Positions 44,192 to 52,013 of a DNA stretch of 64,000 bases are shown here, piece after piece. Made by a program: the position numbers and the translations under genes. Under the pieces are notes generated by a model that saw only the letters and a program-made list of their open reading frames with translations, had not been told where the DNA came from and made no database searches. Source of the stretch: Chthoniobacterales bacterium (GTDB taxonomy: Bacteria; Verrucomicrobiota; Verrucomicrobiia; Chthoniobacterales; UBA10450); assembly GCA_013821455.1 (NCBI GenBank), contig JACDGS010000014.1, positions 1-64,000 of the forward strand, read 5' to 3'. Every line of letters begins with the position of its first letter. Positions within the stretch are counted from its first letter, which is position 1.

Positions 44192-44440
44192 CGACTAATC
44201 GGCTGGCCTGATAGCCCATTCCAATCTGAAGTCGGTTTTGCCAGTCTCGGCTTTGGCGTCGTCGGGCTGCTCGCTTTCCGGAAGGATTTCGGACTTAGGC
44301 TGGCCGCGGTCCTCGGGCCCTGTTTTTGTGCAGGCGGTCATATCTATCAAATGATCGCGCACCACAACTCCTCTCCTGGCAATGCTGGCAGCGTGCTTTG
44401 GACAGATTTGCTCCTCCCCATCGCCGGGCTTGCGATGCGA
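44192..44440 (+). pseudogene. DUF6790-like membrane protein, 5' truncated
   Basis: An open frame without a start begins after a TAA at 44189. It reads V-G-F-A-S-L-G-F-G-V-V-G-L-L, then G-G-H-I-Y-Q-M-I-A-H-H-N and P-G-N-A-G-S-V-L-W-T-D-L-L-L-P-I, matching the second half of small four-helix DUF6790 proteins. The frame then runs into an extended copy of the dispersed motif at 44455 and on toward the next gene. The first half is gone. Confidence 0.55.
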
Positions 44441-44605
44441 GTGTCGGCGCGTTATCCTTTACTCGTTAGGCTAGCCGCAGGCGCTTCGTTTCTACGAAAC
44501 CCATCTCCCTTTCGCCAGGCATTCTACGCTTTCGACCAAAGTAACGAACCTGCTACGAAGTTTCCGCTTTCCCTTGGCGACGGAAGCAACCAGAATGCAG
44601 CACCT

Positions 44606-45199
44606 ATGAAACTAAAAACCATCCTAGTCGTCTGCTGCGTCGCCTTTATTTCCCTGCTCAGCTCGAGGGCTGCTACCGTCCAGGTGCAAGTCGGGGCAGG
44701 CGGTTTAAAATTCACCCCGCAGAACGTCACCATTCACGTGGGCGATACTGTGCAATGGACTTGGGCGGGGAGCGATCATAGCACCACCTCGGGCACGCCC
44801 GGGAATCCGGATGGCATGTGGGATTCGGGGGTGCAGAACAGCGGCTTTGTTTTCAATCAGACCTTTACCGGCGCCGGGACCTTTGCTTACTACTGCTCGC
44901 CTCACGGCTCTTGCTGCGGCATGATCGGCTCGGTCATGGTTACTGCGGCGACGGATACGGTGCAGATTACGCGCGCGCAATATACGAGCACGCGCAGCCA
45001 ACTCACAGTGCAGGCGACCGATAGCGATAGCAGCGCGCTGCTTACTGTTTCCGTTACCAGCACCGGCACAATCCTGGGGCCGATGCGCGGCAACGGTGGG
45101 ACTTATAGCGCGAAATTCAATGGCATCAGCAACCCGGTAAACATCACCGTCACGAGCAACCTCGGCGGGAGCGCCTCTGCGCCGGTCAGAGGAAGGTAG
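44606..45199 (+). CDS. Plastocyanin-like copper protein
   Basis: 197 residues from the ATG at 44606 (the longer open frame is the upstream relic). Signal peptide MKLKTILVVCCVAFISLL, cleavage near S-S-R-A-A. The cupredoxin core shows F-T-P-Q-N-V-T-I-H-V-G-D-T-V-Q-W-T-W, a His in S-D-H-S-T-T, and Y-Y-C-S-P-H-G-S-C-C-G-M with Cys, His and Met ligands of a type 1 copper site. A second beta domain follows (about 120-197). Periplasmic electron carrier or copper binder. Confidence 0.85.
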   Translation: MKLKTILVVCCVAFISLLSSRAATVQVQVGAGGLKFTPQNVTIHVGDTVQWTWAGSDHSTTSGTPGNPDGMWDSGVQNSGFVFNQTFTGAGTFAYYCSPHGSCCGMIGSVMVTAATDTVQITRAQYTSTRSQLTVQATDSDSSALLTVSVTSTGTILGPMRGNGGTYSAKFNGISNPVNITVTSNLGGSASAPVRGR

Positions 45200-45200
45200 C

Positions 45201-45315
45201 GGAAGTCAGGTTTCCGGCCCGACTCGGCCGACAGGCATCCTGCCTGTCGGCACCTGGGTAGAGAAGCAGCAGGCTAGAAGCCCGCTGGCCGAGACAGGCT
45301 GGAAGCCTGTCTTCC
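45201..45315. repeat. GGAAGTCAGG inverted repeat
   Basis: The unit starts two bases after the plastocyanin-like stop. Arms GGAAGTCAGGTTTCCGGCCC and the near-reverse complement ending GGAAGCCTGTCTTCC flank the internal GACAGGCATCCTGCCTGTC palindrome. Same family as 29050-29156. An extended copy of the dispersed motif follows at 45328. Confidence 0.85.
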
Positions 45316-45447
45316 CCGCGCGGCAAATCCTTTACTCGTTAGGCGATCGTTGGCGTCGCAGATGGCCGTAGCTCCACGGTGAGATTGATAACTCTAACGC
45401 CGAAAGCTCAGCCGTATTCTGCTTCCGCCTTTCTAGGTTCCCCTTCC

Positions 45448-45945
45448 CTACTTCGTCTTCGCCATTTCCTTTTGGAATTCCTCCGTCATGGCCTGCACCT
45501 TTTGCGTCATCGGGCCCATGCGCGCCTGCATGAGAGAGCTGGCCTTTTGCATCGCCAGCGGGACTTTCTCCACCATCGCCTTGCCCGCGGGCGAGCTGTA
45601 GAAGGCAATGATGCTGTTAATCTCATCCTGCGTAAAAGTCTCGCGATAGACCTGCACATAAATGTCCTTCGTCTTTGCGAGCGAGAGTTCGTCTTTGATC
45701 GTGCCGGAGAGCTTGCTTTGGAAATCAGTTAGCTTCGCTTTCTGCGCCGGTGTTAACGTCTGACCCTGCAAACCCTGGGGCAAACCGGCCTGCATCGCGC
45801 TGTCCATTTGCGTGATGATCTGGTCCAACATCTTTTGCACCTGCATGACTTGGAGCATCTTTTCGATCGATTGATCGGAAGGCGGCGCGGCCTGCGCGAC
45901 CAGCAGACTGCAGAGAAGGGCGAAACCAGCGATGTAATTCTTCAT
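45448..45945 (-). CDS. DUF2059-domain secreted protein
   Basis: 165 residues. Signal peptide M-K-N-Y-I-A-G-F-A-L-L-C-S-L-L-V-A-Q-A. The body is helical, with the DUF2059 pattern Y-R-E-T-F-T-Q-D-E-I-N-S-I-I-A-F-Y-S-S-P-A-G-K-A-M near residue 105. Periplasmic protein of unknown function. ATG at 45945. Confidence 0.88.
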   Translation of the reverse strand: MKNYIAGFALLCSLLVAQAAPPSDQSIEKMLQVMQVQKMLDQIITQMDSAMQAGLPQGLQGQTLTPAQKAKLTDFQSKLSGTIKDELSLAKTKDIYVQVYRETFTQDEINSIIAFYSSPAGKAMVEKVPLAMQKASSLMQARMGPMTQKVQAMTEEFQKEMAKTK

Positions 45946-46130
45946 CGCGAAGGATTAGCAGAAGGCGTCGAAATGTCCTAACAAAAAATCGACGATAAAA
46001 CCTGGGCCCGCAAAGGGAAAAACCGCGGCGAAGATCGCTCTCCGCCGCGGCTCGTTAGTTACTTTCCGCTCACGGAAGACGCAGGCAACAATAGAGCCCC
46101 CGGCTAGCCTGGCGCTAGTGAACGCAGCCC

Positions 46131-46757
46131 TTAGTGGATGAAGTTCGCCCACGGCCGGGTGATGACGAAATTCGCCCCCGGCGATTCCACATTGGCGTTG
46201 GTATTACCCGAGACGATAAAGGAAAGCATCGGCCCAAACTCACCGCCGACCGGCTTGATCCGGCCCACGATACTCTTGGCCGTGCGATCCACTTTCACCC
46301 GTGGCTTCAGCTCGCCCCCTGACCGTGGTTCACGTCGAGGATGTACGGCGGGTTCGGCTGCACCTGCGCGCGATTGGTGCTGACGGCTTGGAAGCCGGAG
46401 AGCAGGGGCGTCGCGGATCCTGGCCGCACGTGATGTCGACGTAGCTGGCGTCTTTATTGAGCCTCGATGAGCGCGATGCCGGCCATTTCTTGGGCGCGGT
46501 GGCAAGCGAGCCCCCTCCTTAGTCGTGATCACGGCTTGGTCGAAGGCCATCTTCAGCAGAGTGAGGGCGGCGGTATCTTCCGCCGGGTCGTCGTAAAAAG
46601 TGCTAGCGGTGATTCCTTTGATCACATTGCCCGTGGTGATGCTGAGATTACCCTCTGTCTGACGGTAAACTCCCGACAGGTTCTGATTTTCATAAGTTAT
46701 TACTGATATATAGTTGTTTATTGACTGCTTCTTTTTGCCTTGCCGAGTCATCATCAA
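46131..46757 (-). pseudogene. Secreted/hypothetical protein with several frameshifts
   Basis: Both ends are protein-like in one frame (D-P-A-E-D-T-A-A-L-T-L-L-K-M-A-F; K-V-D-R-T-A-K-S-I-V-G-R-I), but the middle is arginine-rich nonsense. In other frames the middle reads N-K-D-A-S-Y-V-D-I-T-C-G and P-L-L-S-G-F-Q-A-V-S-T-N-R-A-Q-V-Q-P-N-P-P, with at least two indels, one in the G run at 46315-46320. The pattern recalls verrucomicrobial fibronectin-like hypothetical proteins. Broken gene. Confidence 0.6.
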
Positions 46758-46879
46758 CCGGGAGAAACGACGACTCGCCGTCGTTTCCGGGCCATTTTAG
46801 CATTGTAACTGCCATACCTTAGTTATTTCAATAATAGGATAACTTTCCCCGGAGGCGATCCCTCCTCGGGCGAATGTTG

Positions 46880-47116
46880 TTAACCGCGACCGCGAGATGA
46901 AAGGTCGGCGGCCTTGTGGTCGTAGGCTATCAAGTCACCGGGCTGACAGCCTAGGGCCGCGCATAGTTTCGCTAGAGTAACAAACCGGACGCCGCGGACT
47001 TTGCCCGTGCGAAAGAGCGAGAGGTGCGTTTCCGTTACGCCGATGACCGCTGCGACCTGCTTCGCGGTCATCGCCTTCGCCGCCAAGGCTTCGTCCAGGG
47101 TGATTCGGATTGGCAT
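46880..47116 (-). CDS. YozG-like helix-turn-helix regulator
   Basis: 78 residues, XRE-type HTH: M-T-A-K-Q-V-A-A-V-I-G-V-T-E-T-H-L-S-L, then V-R-F-V-T-L-A-K-L-C-A-A-L-G-C-Q-P-G-D-L. The ATG overlaps the DUF2975 stop (TAATG). Such small regulators pair with DUF2975 membrane proteins. It probably represses the divergent ABC exporter and its own operon through the palindromes at 47634-47682. Confidence 0.9.
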   Translation of the reverse strand: MPIRITLDEALAAKAMTAKQVAAVIGVTETHLSLFRTGKVRGVRFVTLAKLCAALGCQPGDLIAYDHKAADLSSRGRG

Positions 47117-47619
47117 TAGAAAATCTCGTCGAGCTCCGCTTGCGCGGCAGCCGCTGAGCGCAAGACACGCGCGATAATCGTGAGGGACAACCCGAGGGCG
47201 CCTAAGACCAGGTTAGAAACGTCGTAGGCGATAACGTAGCCAGGCGCAAAGCCGAGCCATCGTGCGATGCTCGGCAATATAAATACGGTCAGGAAAGCGG
47301 CTGAGGCCAGGGTAAGACCCAGTCGCTCGAGCATCCGACAGATAGCAGGAGAGTAGAGTTCTCCCAAGGCAAACGCCGCCAGGGTCTGTCGCACCCACCA
47401 GAGCGCGAGCAGGTAGAGCACCTCGGGGAATGCCACCGCGCATTCCAAAGCTAACCGGCGTGGCCCGTCACCCGAAAAGCCGCGGCGAGCGAGTTGCAGA
47501 CCAATCGCACCGAACCGCTCAAGGACGAGTAACACGGCCAACGCTACGAGAAGGCAGGTAACGAGCCGGCATAATTTGGCGCTGCGTTGGCGGATGGAGG
47601 CGGCAGAAGGCTTTGTCAC
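47116..47619 (-). CDS. DUF2975 membrane protein
   Basis: 167 residues, four membrane helices, GTG start. Residues about 88-110 (A-F-A-L-G-E-L-Y-S-P-A-I-C-R-M-L) carry the conserved DUF2975 segment. The stop overlaps the HTH gene start. In this gene pair the membrane protein may sense a membrane condition and control the small HTH protein; this is inference. Confidence 0.85.
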   Translation of the reverse strand: MTKPSAASIRQRSAKLCRLVTCLLVALAVLLVLERFGAIGLQLARRGFSGDGPRRLALECAVAFPEVLYLLALWWVRQTLAAFALGELYSPAICRMLERLGLTLASAAFLTVFILPSIARWLGFAPGYVIAYDVSNLVLGALGLSLTIIARVLRSAAAAQAELDEIF

Positions 47620-47633
47620 ATGAACAGGTGAGT

Positions 47634-47682
47634 TTTAACTAAGAGTTAAATAATTTCTTGACTAGTTTAACTAATAGTTAAA
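47634..47682. promoter_or_regulatory. Twin palindromic operators between DUF2975/HTH and ABC genes
   Basis: TTTAACTaagAGTTAAA (47634-47650) and TTTAACTAaTAGTTAAA (47666-47682), 32 bp centre to centre (three helical turns). A TTGACT -35 element (47658-47663) and a TAAATA -10-like element (47680-47685) overlap the second site on the plus strand. AT-rich island in a GC-rich region. Likely binding sites of the divergent HTH protein. Confidence 0.75.
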
Positions 47683-47698
47683 TATCTTCAAGTCTTAA

Positions 47699-48631
47699 AT
47701 GTTTCCAATGCAATCAAATTATTGCCTTGAGACAACCGATGTTTGCTATCAATACGCGAGTGGCGACGTGGTTTTACGGAGGGTCAACCTCCGGGTGCCA
47801 CAGGGCAGTATCTATGCATTTCTCGGGCCGAACGGCGCCGGCAAAACCACTACTCTAAGACTTATCCTCGGGCTCTTGAAAGTTCAGCAGGGACAGATCA
47901 CAATTTTTGGAAAGTCCCTGGTAAAAGATCGGATCGAGATTCTCCGCAGGATTGGCTCGCTCATCGAAAGTCCTTCCCTCTACGATCACTTAACGGCCAG
48001 CGAGAACCTTGCGGTCTGGCAGAAGATCTATCGGTGTTCCGAAAGTAGGATCAGGGAAGTCTTAGAGCTGGTGGGTCTGCCCAACACTGGTGGGAAACGG
48101 GCCGGCCGATTTTCTCTCGGGATGAAGCAGCGCCTGAGCATCGCGGTGGCTCTCCTTCATAGTCCATCGCTCTTAATTCTGGATGAGCCGACTAACGGCC
48201 TCGATCCTCATGGCATGATCGAGATTCGTGAGTTACTCGCGACGCTAAATCGCGAAAGAGGAGTTACGATTGTGGTGTCGAGTCACTTACTGGCAGAGAT
48301 CGAAAAGCTGGCGACTCATCTCGGAATTATCCATCGGGGAGAAGTGGTGTTTCAAGGGACTATGGATGACCTGCGGGAGCAGCGACAACAAGTGGCCGCG
48401 GTTTGCTTTAGCACGATCAACGACGAAAAGGCGCTGGGGATCATTTCCAGACATATCCCCGGAGCAAGGAGAGAGAATGGTAAGATCGTCGTGCCGCCAA
48501 TCTCCGACGAGCAAATTGCGCGAGTCAACCAGGCGTTGGTGGAAGGCCGGGTGGATGTTCATCAAATCGCCGTCCGCAGGAACGACTTAGAAACGGTCTT
48601 CATGAACCTGGTCGCGGAGGGGTCGAGATGA
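47699..48631 (+). CDS. ABC transporter ATP-binding protein
   Basis: 310 residues. Walker A G-P-N-G-A-G-K-T-T near residue 45, signature F-S-L-G-M-K-Q-R-L, Walker B L-L-I-L-D-E-P-T-N-G-L-D-P, H-loop S-S-H. The about 80-residue C-terminal extension fits the exporter subgroup of bacitracin/lantibiotic self-protection type. The ATG lies only about 8 bases past a possible transcription start, with no ribosome binding site, so a leaderless mRNA is plausible. The next gene, a permease, overlaps it by ATGA. Confidence 0.93.
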   Translation: MFPMQSNYCLETTDVCYQYASGDVVLRRVNLRVPQGSIYAFLGPNGAGKTTTLRLILGLLKVQQGQITIFGKSLVKDRIEILRRIGSLIESPSLYDHLTASENLAVWQKIYRCSESRIREVLELVGLPNTGGKRAGRFSLGMKQRLSIAVALLHSPSLLILDEPTNGLDPHGMIEIRELLATLNRERGVTIVVSSHLLAEIEKLATHLGIIHRGEVVFQGTMDDLREQRQQVAAVCFSTINDEKALGIISRHIPGARRENGKIVVPPISDEQIARVNQALVEGRVDVHQIAVRRNDLETVFMNLVAEGSR

Positions 48632-49413
48632 CAGCCACTTTCTGGGATGCCTGCGAAAGCGAGTGGCTCAAGAGGAAGCGTAGCCTGGCGTCATGCCTCG
48701 TCGTGGCAGGCGGCTTCTTTACGCCGACGATTGTGCTCGTCGCGCGCCTCGTCTATCCCGGCAAGCTGCCGAAGATCTATTCCGCCGCCGGCTTCTGGAA
48801 TGACCTTTGGACAAGCTCATGGGAATCCATGGCGATCTTCTTTCTTCCCATGGGCGCAATTCTCGCCGCCAGCCTCATGGCTCAGATAGAATTCAAGAAC
48901 AACGCCTGGAAGCAGGTGCACGCGTCGCCGCTAAGTCTTAGCACTATCTTTTTCTCCAAGCTTGCCGTCGTCCTGGTGATGATGGGGCAATTTTTCGCTT
49001 TGTTTAATGTCGCGATCTATCTCTCCGCCGTCCTACCCGCCTTGCTCCTTCGGAAAGTACCGTATCCGTCCGCGCCGATTCCGTGGGCGCGCTTTCTGAA
49101 GGACGACGCGCTCTTTTTCATCGATTGTCTGCCGATCGTGGCCGCGCAGTATCTCATCAGCCTTCGCTATCGGAATTTCCTTGTGCCGATCGGCGCTGGC
49201 TTTTTGATCTGGGTCGGCGCTCTCGGATCCCTCTCGTGGAAGTTCGGCTACGTTGTTCCCTACATCTATCCCATGCTGAACTATCTCAAGAACGCCGGGA
49301 CCGGAAAAGCGGCCATCCCTTTGGTCAACATCCACCTTTGGTCGTTAGGCTACTTTTTCTTCTTTACGTTCCTCGGCCTCGGACTCTTCGTCACGAGAAG
49401 GGAGAAGGGATAG
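48628..49413 (+). CDS. ABC-2 type permease
   Basis: 261 residues, about six membrane helices. N-terminal E-S-E-W-L-K-R-K-R-S is typical of ABC-2 permeases that pair with an ATPase encoded just upstream. The start overlaps the ATPase stop in ATGA. Together they probably export a peptide or antibiotic under the control of the divergent HTH/DUF2975 pair. The C-terminal Trp-Ser-Leu-Gly-Tyr is encoded by an exact copy of the dispersed motif. Confidence 0.85.
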   Translation: MTATFWDACESEWLKRKRSLASCLVVAGGFFTPTIVLVARLVYPGKLPKIYSAAGFWNDLWTSSWESMAIFFLPMGAILAASLMAQIEFKNNAWKQVHASPLSLSTIFFSKLAVVLVMMGQFFALFNVAIYLSAVLPALLLRKVPYPSAPIPWARFLKDDALFFIDCLPIVAAQYLISLRYRNFLVPIGAGFLIWVGALGSLSWKFGYVVPYIYPMLNYLKNAGTGKAAIPLVNIHLWSLGYFFFFTFLGLGLFVTRREKG

Positions 49414-49698
49414 CTGTGGGCATAGCCAGAGACTGATAAAAACCTTTCCAAACGCGTTACCCAAGCTTGGCCAATATCCGAAGGGCGAGCCGACCCCAGA
49501 GCTGTAAAATTCCTTTGCTCGTTAGGTTCTGCCGTCCCGCAGCAAAGTTTCACCTTCCTCCGGTGTTCTAATTCTATATCGTGCTTCCTAGTTCTCGTTA
49601 GATCGCGGCGCGCCTGCCTTCGTCGCGTGCGACGTCATAAGCTTCATGATAAAGAGCTGAGACACGGTTATAATCGACCTGCGGCGAGTAGTTGCGTC

Positions 49699-50058
49699 TC
49701 AAGCGCTACTTGCACTGCGCTCTGACTCCGATTTTGCCGTGCGATGGCGAGAGAGGAAGCCTGGACGAGCTGCATGAAACAGCGACGTCTCAAGACGGCG
49801 AAGGTATTCGCGCCCAGCGAAAGTGATAGCGATGCCACCAAAGACTTCGGGACTGCCTTGCTGGTCAGGAACGAAGCCGCCTTCCATCAGACCGGCGTCC
49901 AAAAGCTCTTTATAAGTGCGGAGATCGTCTTTAGGGGTGTCACGGGTGGTAAAAGCGGGCTGTGTGAGGACGGACATTTCCTTCAGAAGGCGATAGTGCT
50001 GTAATTCGACAGACTCTCCCGGGAGTGGCATAGGCCTAACGAGAACAAGATCAGCCAC
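49699..50058 (-). CDS. Hypothetical protein, DUF2513/YjcQ-like
   Basis: 119 residues, GTG start at 50058 or ATG at 50031. The segment L-K-E-M, D-D-L-R-T-Y-K-E-L-L-D-A-G-L-M-E-G-G, then G-G-I-A-I-T-F-A-G-R-E-Y-L-R-R-L resembles winged-helix DUF2513/YjcQ proteins, often phage-borne. The first residues are encoded by a 45-bp repeat containing the dispersed motif, which is found again at 51749. Confidence 0.45.
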   Translation of the reverse strand: MADLVLVRPMPLPGESVELQHYRLLKEMSVLTQPAFTTRDTPKDDLRTYKELLDAGLMEGGFVPDQQGSPEVFGGIAITFAGREYLRRLETSLFHAARPGFLSRHRTAKSESERSASSA

Positions 50059-50079
50059 CGCTGGCGAGGGCGCGCGTGG
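50035..50079. repeat. 45-bp direct repeat, left copy, containing the dispersed motif
   Basis: CCTAACGAGAACAAGATCAG and 25 further bases match 51749-51793 at 41 of 45 positions in the same orientation. The pair brackets a segment of about 1.7 kb holding the HAF-repeat gene. 50080-50570 has no confident gene: a minus-strand frame ending G-W-P-A-P-K-T and one shifted frame are possible relics. Confidence 0.75.
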
Positions 50080-50570
50080 CGGCGGGTGAAAGTGGGGAAG
50101 GGATGGAAAGCAAGGTCGTACGCCGGCTCGCGGTCACCTCCATCGATTGGTTAGGTCTTTGGTGCTGGCCAACCATCAATCGATTCGGGTAGTGGAAGCT
50201 TGCCACTCTCTTCAGCCATGGCATGAACCTTAAGTCTTGTCATCGCATCGTCTCGGGCCCAGGCGATGACACCAACCCATGCCTCTCGCAACCGCAACCA
50301 CACTGTTCGATGACGCGAAGAGATCGTCCGCAATCGGGCGGAACGGATCGTGTGGGGCAAAATCTTCCTCATTCGCTCGCGTAGCTAGCGGCGACATGGG
50401 AGGTGGACCGCCGCAGTAGCGGAGCGTTTCCAGGGCAGCGCGAGTCACTGCTGCCTCTGCAGGGCTGTGAGGAACTGCGTGCCATAGGAAAGTCGCTAGG
50501 ACGCGCGTGGAGATGGCACTGCAGCAACCATCACAGTCAAAATCTTAGGAGCAAGAATCCAGTGATAGCA

Positions 50571-51512
50571 CTATTGCTGCCGGCTCAGCAGAAAACCATG
50601 ACCGTTGCCCCTACTGTCAGTAAAATCCCCTACGAGATCGCCAGACGAATCGATCCCATTCACCTCTGTCCCAGTGGCTACGGGGACATCGATCGTAGTG
50701 AAGTTACCCTTGCGCAGGAGAAATCCATGAAGGTTGCCGCTGCTATCAAACGAGCTCCCGACGATAGCGCCGCCCGAGTTGATATTAAGGGCAAGCGTCT
50801 GCGAAGCTCCCGAGACATCGATCGTGGTATAGCTACCATTGCTAAGTAGAAAACCATAGGCCTTGCCGCTGCCGTCAATATAGTAACCCACGATTTCGCC
50901 GGCCCCGTTGATCCCACGCGCCACCGTGCGAGTGGATCCCGGCACGTGAAGGGTTGTAAATGCGCCGTCGCGCCGCAGAAAACCATGTTCGTTGCCGCTC
51001 CTATCAAAATAGGCCCCGACAATGTCGTCGCGCGAATTGAGCCCGAAGGCTAATGTGTCCATGGCTCCCGGGACATCGATTAGAGTAAAAGCACCATTTG
51101 TCAGCAGATAACCGTGATAACTCCCGCTACTGTCAATATAGTAGCCGGCGATCTCGTCTTGCCGGTTGATCGAGAGCGCGTTCGTGAAGGTGGCTCCTTG
51201 GACATCGATGGCCCTAAATGCCCCATTGTGCAGCAGAAAACCATGACCCTTGCCGCTGCGGTCAACATCGAGACCCACGATCTTGCCTCGTCGGTTGATT
51301 CCCTCCACAGCCGTAAAAGAAGCTCCCGGGGCATCGATTTGGGTGAACTTCCTCGGAGGCGGCGAGTCGCCGGCTGACTGCTGCGCGGCCAAGGCAACCG
51401 ATGTTGGTAACGCAGCCAAGACGGTTAGTGCTGTGAGTAACATCAGCGTGTTGCATTTCGTGCGGTTCGCGCCCCACGGATTAGTCGTTCGAATTACGCG
51501 AAATAATTGCAT
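50571..51512 (-). CDS. HAF-repeat extracellular protein
   Basis: About 313 residues from the ATG at 51512, chosen because AAAGGA lies six bases upstream. Signal peptide near residues 10-40 (L-T-A-L-T-V-L-A-A-L-P-T-S-V-A-L-A). Then six or so units of about 40 residues with the pattern I-D-V-P-G-A, A-x-x-I-N-x-x-G-x-I-V-G-x-Y and H-G-F-L-L, the HAF family of extracellular repeats. It probably forms a beta propeller. Function unknown. Confidence 0.85.
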   Translation of the reverse strand: MQLFRVIRTTNPWGANRTKCNTLMLLTALTVLAALPTSVALAAQQSAGDSPPPRKFTQIDAPGASFTAVEGINRRGKIVGLDVDRSGKGHGFLLHNGAFRAIDVQGATFTNALSINRQDEIAGYYIDSSGSYHGYLLTNGAFTLIDVPGAMDTLAFGLNSRDDIVGAYFDRSGNEHGFLRRDGAFTTLHVPGSTRTVARGINGAGEIVGYYIDGSGKAYGFLLSNGSYTTIDVSGASQTLALNINSGGAIVGSSFDSSGNLHGFLLRKGNFTTIDVPVATGTEVNGIDSSGDLVGDFTDSRGNGHGFLLSRQQ

Positions 51513-51748
51513 GTTCATCCTTTCGGAAACCGAAGAGGGAAGCCACTGCAACGGCTGCACCATACAGCCGGGAAGAGCTGGCCTGGTCGGATTGGCGCGA
51601 TGTTGCGGTCGCGGCCCGGCGAATAGCAAGCACAAATTACTTGCTGCATAAATGTAATATCCTACCTGCCAGACAGGCACGGCTTCCACAAAATACAGAT
51701 GCGACGACTTGCAATGCGACATCATAATCAGATCGCGCCCTCATGAGA

Positions 51749-51793
51749 CCTAACGAGAACACGATCAGCCAGCACTGGCGAGGGCGCGCATGG
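51749..51793. repeat. 45-bp direct repeat, right copy
   Basis: Matches 50035-50079 with four mismatches. It sits upstream of the HAF gene. The gap 51513-52013 otherwise holds a palindromic repeat (51809-51858) and one exact dispersed motif (51911), no gene. Confidence 0.75.
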
Positions 51794-51808
51794 GCGCTCG
51801 GTATATTT

Positions 51809-51858
51809 GCAGCAGGCTGGAAGCCCGCTGGCCGAGTCAGGCAGGATGCCTGACTTCC
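51809..51858. repeat. GCAGCAGGCTGGAAGCCCGC half-element
   Basis: 50 bp, identical but for one base to 54045-54094 and similar to the right half of 45201-45315. Contains AGTCAGGCAGGATGCCTGACT, a 10-bp palindrome. Confidence 0.85.
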
Positions 51859-52013
51859 AGCCGACGGAGGTCCTTTAGAAAGTCCGGCCTCGGCTGCGCC
51901 TGTCTACGACTCGTTAGGCATGGCCGGCAGTCGGGAAACCTCCGGTCATCTTCGTGCCCTCGGAACCCGTAGGCCGAATTTTGTTCCGTTATCTGCGCGC
52001 TGGCGCTAATAGG

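Noticed and set aside
50151-50448. Two overlapping minus-strand frames that might be one frameshifted small gene
   Set aside because: Joining them gives about 95 residues without any recognisable motif; the evidence is too weak to call a gene.
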